From: Pseudomonas triclosanedens
Lineage (GTDB): Bacteria; Pseudomonadota; Gammaproteobacteria; Pseudomonadales; Pseudomonadaceae
DNA: 64,000 bases
Reading direction: 5' to 3'
Assembly (NCBI RefSeq): GCF_026686735.1
Contig: NZ_CP113432.1
Coordinates: forward strand, 4,825,001-4,889,000
In this document: piece by piece, positions 59,443-64,000 of the stretch
Numbering within the stretch: the first letter of the stretch is position 1
How the letters are laid out: each line of letters starts with the position of its first letter
The notes under the pieces: model-generated
The model's database searches: none
What the model saw: the letters and a program-made list of their open reading frames with translations, nothing else
What the model was told of the DNA's origin: nothing
Position numbers and translations under genes: made by a program

Positions 59443-59766
59443 AGCAGCGCCCGTCCCCGTAGGAGCTTCACGTAGGGCGCATAACCGCTTGCGGTTATCC
59501 GCCGAAGGAGCTGGCACCACAGCACGGCGGATAACGCTTCGCGTTATTCGCCCTACCAGAACAGGGAGTCCGCAGTGGCCCCCAACGCCGAAGCCTCGGC
59601 GAGAAACACCACCCGACCCACGCAACAAAGACGCGGGCGGGCGCAGCAGATTGAGCAATACCAGGGGAGGAATTGGCGGGTTGCCCCGGCCTTTCCTCAG
59701 GGCGTCGAGAAGACGCCGGAAGGGCTGGAGCGGTCCTTGATTTGAAGCTCCAGAGAGAGACGCGGA
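59443..59766. other. 324-bp algL-algI gap inside the alginate operon
   Basis: Contains a REPIN-like element (59472-59556) and no supportable gene. No intrinsic terminator with a T-run was seen, so read-through into algI is expected. The algI ribosome-binding region is AGAGAGACGCGGA. Confidence 0.6.
59472..59556. repeat. REPIN-like element, copy 5, inside the alginate operon
   Basis: GTAGGGCGCATAACCGC...GCGGTTATCCGCCG, a 20-bp spacer, then CGGCGGATAACGC...GCGTTATTCGCCCTAC. It is nearly symmetrical and closely matches the copy at 29955. Confidence 0.75.
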
Positions 59767-61329
59767 ATGGTCTTTTCCTCCAACGTGTTCCTGTTCCTGT
59801 TCCTGCCGATATTCCTCGGCCTGTACTACCTGAGCGGGAACCGCTACCGGAACCTCCTGTTGCTGGTCGCCAGCTACATCTTCTACGCCTGGTGGCGGGT
59901 GGACTTCCTCCTGCTGTTCGCCGGCGTCACCGTGTTCAACTACTGGATCGGCCTGCGCATCGGCGCCGCCGGCGTGCGCACCAAGGCCGCGCAGCGCTGG
60001 CTGATCCTCGGCGTGATGGTCGACCTCTGCGTGCTGGGCTACTTCAAGTACGCCAACTTCGGCGTGGAGAGCCTCAACGAGATCATCACCTCGCTGGGCA
60101 TGCAGCCCTTCGTGCTGACCCACATCCTGCTGCCGATCGGCATCAGCTTCTACACCTTCGAGTCGATCAGCTACATCATCGACGTGTACCGCGGCGACAC
60201 CCCGGCCACGCACAACCTGATCGACTTCGCGGCGTTCGTGGCGATCTTCCCGCACCTGATCGCCGGCCCCGTGCTGCGCTTCCGCGACCTGGTGGACCAG
60301 TTCAACCACCGTACCCACACCGTGGACAAGTTCGCCGAAGGCTGTACGCGCTTCATGCAGGGCTTCGTCAAGAAGGTATTCATCGCCGACACCCTGGCGG
60401 CGGTGGCCGACCACTGCTTCGCCCTGCAGAACCCCAGCACCGGTGACGCCTGGCTCGGTGCCCTGGCCTATACCGCACAGCTCTACTTCGACTTCTCCGG
60501 CTACAGCGACATGGCCATCGGCCTGGGCCTGATGATGGGCTTCCGCTTCATGGAGAATTTCAACCAGCCCTACATCAGCCAGTCCATCACCGAGTTCTGG
60601 CGGCGCTGGCACATCAGCCTGTCCACCTGGCTGCGCGACTACCTGTACATCAGCCTGGGCGGCAACCGCGGCACCACCTTCCAGACCTACCGCAACCTGA
60701 TCCTCACCATGCTGCTGGGCGGCCTGTGGCACGGCGCGAACGTCACCTACATCATCTGGGGCGCCTGGCATGGCGTGTGGCTGGCCATCGAGCGCGCGCT
60801 GGGCGTGAACGCGGCTCCGCGCGTGCTCAACCCGCTGAAGTGGGCATTCACCTTCCTGCTGGTGATCGTCGGCTGGGTGATCTTCCGCGCAGAGAACCTG
60901 CACGTCGCCTGGCGCATGTACGACGCCATGTTCAGCTTCGGTGACTGGAGCCTTTCCGAACAGGGCCGCGCCAACCTCACCGGCCTGCAAGTCGGCACCC
61001 TGATCATCGCCTACCTCGTGCTGGCGTACTTCGGCATCCGCCAGTTCTACAACCAGCCGATGCAGGACAAGGCGCCCAAGGCGGCGGCGAAGGCCGAACA
61101 GGTCGAGGCCGATGGCCCGGCCAGCGCCCAGCCGCGCCCACCGGCGGCGGCCCAGGACGATCCGGCGGCCATCGCCTATTCGCCCGGCGGCGCCGCCGTC
61201 TACCAGCCGCACTGGATGACCCGCCTGCCGGTGCTGGCGACCCGCCTGGCCCTGCTCCTGCTATTCGCTGCCTCGGTGCTCAAGCTCTCGGCGCAGAGCT
61301 ACTCGCCGTTCCTCTACTTCCAGTTCTGA
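59767..61329 (+). CDS. algI: Membrane-bound O-acyltransferase AlgI
   Basis: The 520-residue MBOAT-family protein has about ten membrane segments and the catalytic H322 in LLGGLWHGANVTYIIWG, numbered as in P. aeruginosa. FSGYSDMAIGLGLMMGF and FWRRWHISLSTWLRDYLYI are family motifs. A low-complexity Ala/Pro-rich cytoplasmic insertion (KAAAKAEQVEADGPASAQ) precedes the last helix. It moves acetyl groups across the inner membrane for AlgJ and AlgX. Confidence 0.97.
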   Translation: MVFSSNVFLFLFLPIFLGLYYLSGNRYRNLLLLVASYIFYAWWRVDFLLLFAGVTVFNYWIGLRIGAAGVRTKAAQRWLILGVMVDLCVLGYFKYANFGVESLNEIITSLGMQPFVLTHILLPIGISFYTFESISYIIDVYRGDTPATHNLIDFAAFVAIFPHLIAGPVLRFRDLVDQFNHRTHTVDKFAEGCTRFMQGFVKKVFIADTLAAVADHCFALQNPSTGDAWLGALAYTAQLYFDFSGYSDMAIGLGLMMGFRFMENFNQPYISQSITEFWRRWHISLSTWLRDYLYISLGGNRGTTFQTYRNLILTMLLGGLWHGANVTYIIWGAWHGVWLAIERALGVNAAPRVLNPLKWAFTFLLVIVGWVIFRAENLHVAWRMYDAMFSFGDWSLSEQGRANLTGLQVGTLIIAYLVLAYFGIRQFYNQPMQDKAPKAAAKAEQVEADGPASAQPRPPAAAQDDPAAIAYSPGGAAVYQPHWMTRLPVLATRLALLLLFAASVLKLSAQSYSPFLYFQF

Positions 61330-61342
61330 GCGAGGCCCGACC

Positions 61343-62518
61343 ATGCCAGTAGATACCAAGAGAATCGCCAAACCTCTCCAGTACGCCTACATCGCCGCAT
61401 TCGGCGGCCTGCTGCTGGGCCTTTCCGGGTGGTCGCTGAAGTCCTTCCCGAGCTTCTCCGCCGCCGAGGGCACCACCGTGCTCAACGGCAAGCTGGCCCA
61501 CGCCTTCGAAGGCCACTACGACGACCAATTCCCCATCAAGCGCCTGGGCACCAACCTCTGGGCCGCGCTGGACTACACCGTCTTCGACGAAGGCCGGCCC
61601 GGCGTGGTGATCGGCAAGGACGGCTGGCTGTTCACCGACGAAGAGTTCAAGCCCGAACCCAGCGCCAGCCAGCTCGAAGACAACTGGGCGCTGGTGCGCG
61701 GCGTGCAGCAGGAGCTGGAGCGCCGTGGCGTTAAGCTGGTGCTGGCGATCATCCCGGCCAAGACCCGCCTCTACCCCGAATACCTCGGCAAGGAACAGCC
61801 GGCGACCCTGCACGCGACGCTCTATGCCGACTTCCTCCAGCGCGCCCGCCAGGCCGGCATGGCAGCACCGGAACTGCTGGAAACCCTGGAACGCGCCAAG
61901 GACAACGGCCAGGTATTCCTGCGCACCGACACTCACTGGACCCCACTGGGCGCCGAAGCCGTGGCCCAGCGCCTGGGCGAGAGCATCCGCAACGGCCAGG
62001 GCGCCGACCTGCCCGTCCAGGCATTCGTGACCGAAGCCGGCAAGACCGGGCAGCACAAGGGAGACCTGCTGACCTTCCTGCCGCTGGACCCGCTGTTCAC
62101 CAGCCTGCTGCCGCCCCAGGACCAGTTGCAGCAACGCCAGACCCATCCCGCCGAGGAAGCGGCCCCTGCGGCCGACGGCGACCTCTTCGGCGACAGCGCC
62201 CAGCCGCAGGTGGCGCTGGTCGGCACCAGTTACAGCGCCAACCCGAACTGGAACTTCGCCGGCGCGCTGAAGCAGGCGCTATCGGCGGATGTCATCAACT
62301 ACGCCAAGGAAGGCAAAGGTCCGCTGGAACCGATGCTCGAACTCCTCCAGGACGAAGGCTTCAAGCGAAAGCCCGCGCGGCTTCTGGTCTGGGAATTCCC
62401 CGAACGCTACCTGCCGATGCACAGCGACCTCAGCCAGTTCAACCAGGACTGGCTGGCGCAACTGCGCGCGGAGGGCAACCGAGACGAACGCCTGGCCGCC
62501 AACCAGGCCGGTCATTGA
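61343..62518 (+). CDS. algJ: Alginate O-acetylation protein AlgJ
   Basis: A 391-residue SGNH-like protein anchored by an N-terminal segment (YAYIAAFGGLLLGLSGW). Catalytic residues appear as D196 and H198 in RTDTHWTPLG and a serine near 296 in VGTSYSAN. It resembles AlgX but lacks its carbohydrate-binding module. It relays acetyl groups in the periplasm. Confidence 0.96.
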   Translation: MPVDTKRIAKPLQYAYIAAFGGLLLGLSGWSLKSFPSFSAAEGTTVLNGKLAHAFEGHYDDQFPIKRLGTNLWAALDYTVFDEGRPGVVIGKDGWLFTDEEFKPEPSASQLEDNWALVRGVQQELERRGVKLVLAIIPAKTRLYPEYLGKEQPATLHATLYADFLQRARQAGMAAPELLETLERAKDNGQVFLRTDTHWTPLGAEAVAQRLGESIRNGQGADLPVQAFVTEAGKTGQHKGDLLTFLPLDPLFTSLLPPQDQLQQRQTHPAEEAAPAADGDLFGDSAQPQVALVGTSYSANPNWNFAGALKQALSADVINYAKEGKGPLEPMLELLQDEGFKRKPARLLVWEFPERYLPMHSDLSQFNQDWLAQLRAEGNRDERLAANQAGH

Positions 62519-62599
62519 TCGCAACATCCACGGCGCATCGCGCGCCGGAACTGGGCACCTGCCGTGCCCATACGAGAGAAAAGACGGAGGTACCACACC

Positions 62600-63250
62600 A
62601 TGAACCGACTGACCATTCGCACCCTGACGTCGTCCGCCCTCGCCCTCGCCCTGGGCAGTGCATCCCTCGGCGCCTTCGCCGGCGGTGAAGGCGCGCTCTA
62701 CGGGCCGCAGGCACCCAAGGGCTCGGCCTTCGTGCGGGCCTACAACGCAGGCAGCTCCGAGCTGTCGGTCGCGGTTGGCAATGCCACTCTGAACGACGTC
62801 TCGCCGCTGGGGTCCAGCGACTTCAAGTTCCTTCCGCCGGGCAACTACACCGCCAAGGTCGGCAGCCAGAGCCTGCCGGTGAAGCTCGACCCGGATGCCT
62901 ACTACACCCTCGTCAGCCAACCCGGCGGCCAGCCGCGCCTGGTGCCCGAGCCGCCGTTCCGCAACAAGCAGAAGGCCCTGGTCCGCGTGCAGAACCTCAG
63001 CGGCAAGGCACTGACCCTCAAGACCGCCGACGGCAAGACCGAAGTGGTCAGCAATGTCGCCCCGCAGACCCACGGCGACCGCGAGATCAACCCGGTGAAA
63101 GTGAACCTGGCGCTGTTCGACGGCGCGAAGAAAGTCAGCGATCTCAAGCCAGTCACCCTGGAGCGCGGCGAAGTGGTCTGCCTCTACATCACCGGCGAGG
63201 GCGCCAAGCTGAACCCGGTGTGGGTCAAGCGTCCGGTGAAGGCGGACTGA
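62600..63250 (+). CDS. algF: Alginate O-acetylation protein AlgF
   Basis: The 216-residue periplasmic protein has a signal peptide (LALALGSASLGAFA) and then GGEGALYGPQAPKGSAFVRA, characteristic of AlgF. It is required for alginate O-acetylation, probably as an adaptor between AlgJ and AlgX. The ATG at 62600 has GGAGGTACCACACC upstream. Confidence 0.96.
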   Translation: MNRLTIRTLTSSALALALGSASLGAFAGGEGALYGPQAPKGSAFVRAYNAGSSELSVAVGNATLNDVSPLGSSDFKFLPPGNYTAKVGSQSLPVKLDPDAYYTLVSQPGGQPRLVPEPPFRNKQKALVRVQNLSGKALTLKTADGKTEVVSNVAPQTHGDREINPVKVNLALFDGAKKVSDLKPVTLERGEVVCLYITGEGAKLNPVWVKRPVKAD

Positions 63251-63432
63251 TCCAAGCCTACGGGAGCGGCACCGCAGTACGCCCCCCGAGAGAACAACAA
63301 GACCGGCCCCACACCGGCAGCAAGACCCGTGCACCGCAACCACGGCATGCACAGGAGAGGTCACCCAAACGGTACGCCGGTCCGCATGAAGCGGTCCGGC
63401 CCACAGTACGCAAACGCTTTAGGAGAAACCCG

Positions 63433-64000
63433 ATGATCCCAGTAATCCTTTCCGGTGGCAGCGGCTCGCGACTCTGGCCTCTTTCCCGCAAGCAGTATCC
63501 CAAACAGTTCCTCGCTCTTACCGGCGAGCACACCCTGTTCCAGCAGACCCTCGAACGCCTGGTCTTCGACGGCATGGAAGCGCCGGTAGTGGTCAGCAAC
63601 CTGGAACACCGCTTCATCGTCCAGGAGCAGCTTGAAGCGCTGAGCCTCAAGACCCAGTCGATCCTGCTCGAACCCTTCGGCCGCAACACCGCGCCGGCGG
63701 TGGCCATCGCCGCCATGAAGCTCATCGCCGAAGGCCGCGACGAACTGCTGCTGATCCTCCCTGCCGACCACGTGATCGAAGACCAGCGCGCCTTCCAGCG
63801 CGCCCTGGCGCTAGCCACCAACGCCGCCGAACGGGGTGAAATGGTGCTCTTCGGCGTCCCCGCCGACCGTCCCGAAACCGGCTACGGCTACATCAAGTCC
63901 GGCGACGAGCGCGGGCTGCCCGAGGGCGTGATCCGCGTCGAGCGCTTCGTCGAGAAACCCGATGAGGCGCGCGCCCGGCAGTTCGTCGAGGACGGCGGCT
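63433..64000 (+). CDS. algA: Bifunctional mannose-6-phosphate isomerase/mannose-1-phosphate guanylyltransferase AlgA (partial, cut by window end)
   Basis: The first 189 codons of the operon's last gene. The N-terminus MIPVILSGGSGSRLWPLSRK carries the nucleotidyltransferase signature and YPKQFLAL the pyrophosphorylase motif; ILLEPFGRNTAPA and LPADHVIED follow. It supplies GDP-mannose to AlgD. The C-terminal isomerase domain lies beyond the window. It is 182 bp after algF, with AGGAGAAACCCG before the ATG. Confidence 0.97.
   Translation, partial: MIPVILSGGSGSRLWPLSRKQYPKQFLALTGEHTLFQQTLERLVFDGMEAPVVVSNLEHRFIVQEQLEALSLKTQSILLEPFGRNTAPAVAIAAMKLIAEGRDELLLILPADHVIEDQRAFQRALALATNAAERGEMVLFGVPADRPETGYGYIKSGDERGLPEGVIRVERFVEKPDEARARQFVEDGG

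Overview
The window is high-GC chromosomal DNA from a Pseudomonas of the P. aeruginosa lineage. It carries a complete dauBAR D-arginine operon, narXL with narK1K2GHJI-ppiC-moaA, oxygen-independent ubiquinone genes (ubiUVT) linked to molybdopterin genes, and the whole alginate operon algD-8-44-K-E-G-X-L-I-J-F-A, cut inside algA by the window end. Gene order and catalytic positions match P. aeruginosa closely (AlgD C268, AlgG D324, AlgI H322). Extra insertions, different intergenic repeats and moderate protein divergence suggest a related species rather than P. aeruginosa itself. The species call is inference.

Layout: (1) 0.1-8.3 kb: amino-acid ABC binding protein, alpha/beta-hydrolase, acyl-CoA synthetase, cyclic-nucleotide-domain/GGDEF diguanylate cyclase, M19 dipeptidase, RhlB helicase. 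(2) 8.6-14.8 kb: a chemoreceptor, dauBAR and a second amino-acid binding protein. The promoters of dauB and of that binding protein share a TCCA-N3-TGGA palindrome, a candidate DauR operator. (3) 15.5-29.9 kb: minus-strand nitrate respiration operon narK1-narK2-narGHJI-ppiC-moaA, divergent from narXL, with ANR-like and NarL-like boxes between them. (4) 30.1-37.9 kb: a small DGC-domain metal-binding protein behind an ANR-like box, ubiTVU with moeA and moaB, a C69 dipeptidase, and moaCDE behind a perfect GTATAC-type palindrome. (5) 38.1-39.5 kb: a PIN/PhoH ATPase. (6) 39.9-46.1 kb: an orphan type VI secretion cargo island, made of one 1187-residue VgrG fused to a Tle1-like (DUF2235) lipase and four tandem mosaic lipoproteins of DUF2931 type, the probable immunity array. 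(7) 46.2-64 kb: yaaA, a 0.96-kb AT-rich algD control region, and the alginate operon.

How the parts work together: region 3 supplies nitrate sensing, transport and reduction, while moaA-E and moeA make the molybdenum cofactor NarG needs. UbiUVT makes quinone without oxygen, so regions 3 and 4 form one anaerobic-respiration block. dauBAR with the two binding proteins handles cationic amino acids. The alginate operon encodes precursor supply, the c-di-GMP-controlled polymerase (Alg8/Alg44), acetylation (I, J, F, X), epimerisation (G), lyase (L) and export (K, E).

Intergenic DNA holds five copies of a REPIN-like GTAGGGCG..CGCCCTAC element, three of them inside operons, plus classical REP-like hairpins. 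No tRNA, rRNA, CRISPR array, transposase or integrase was seen.
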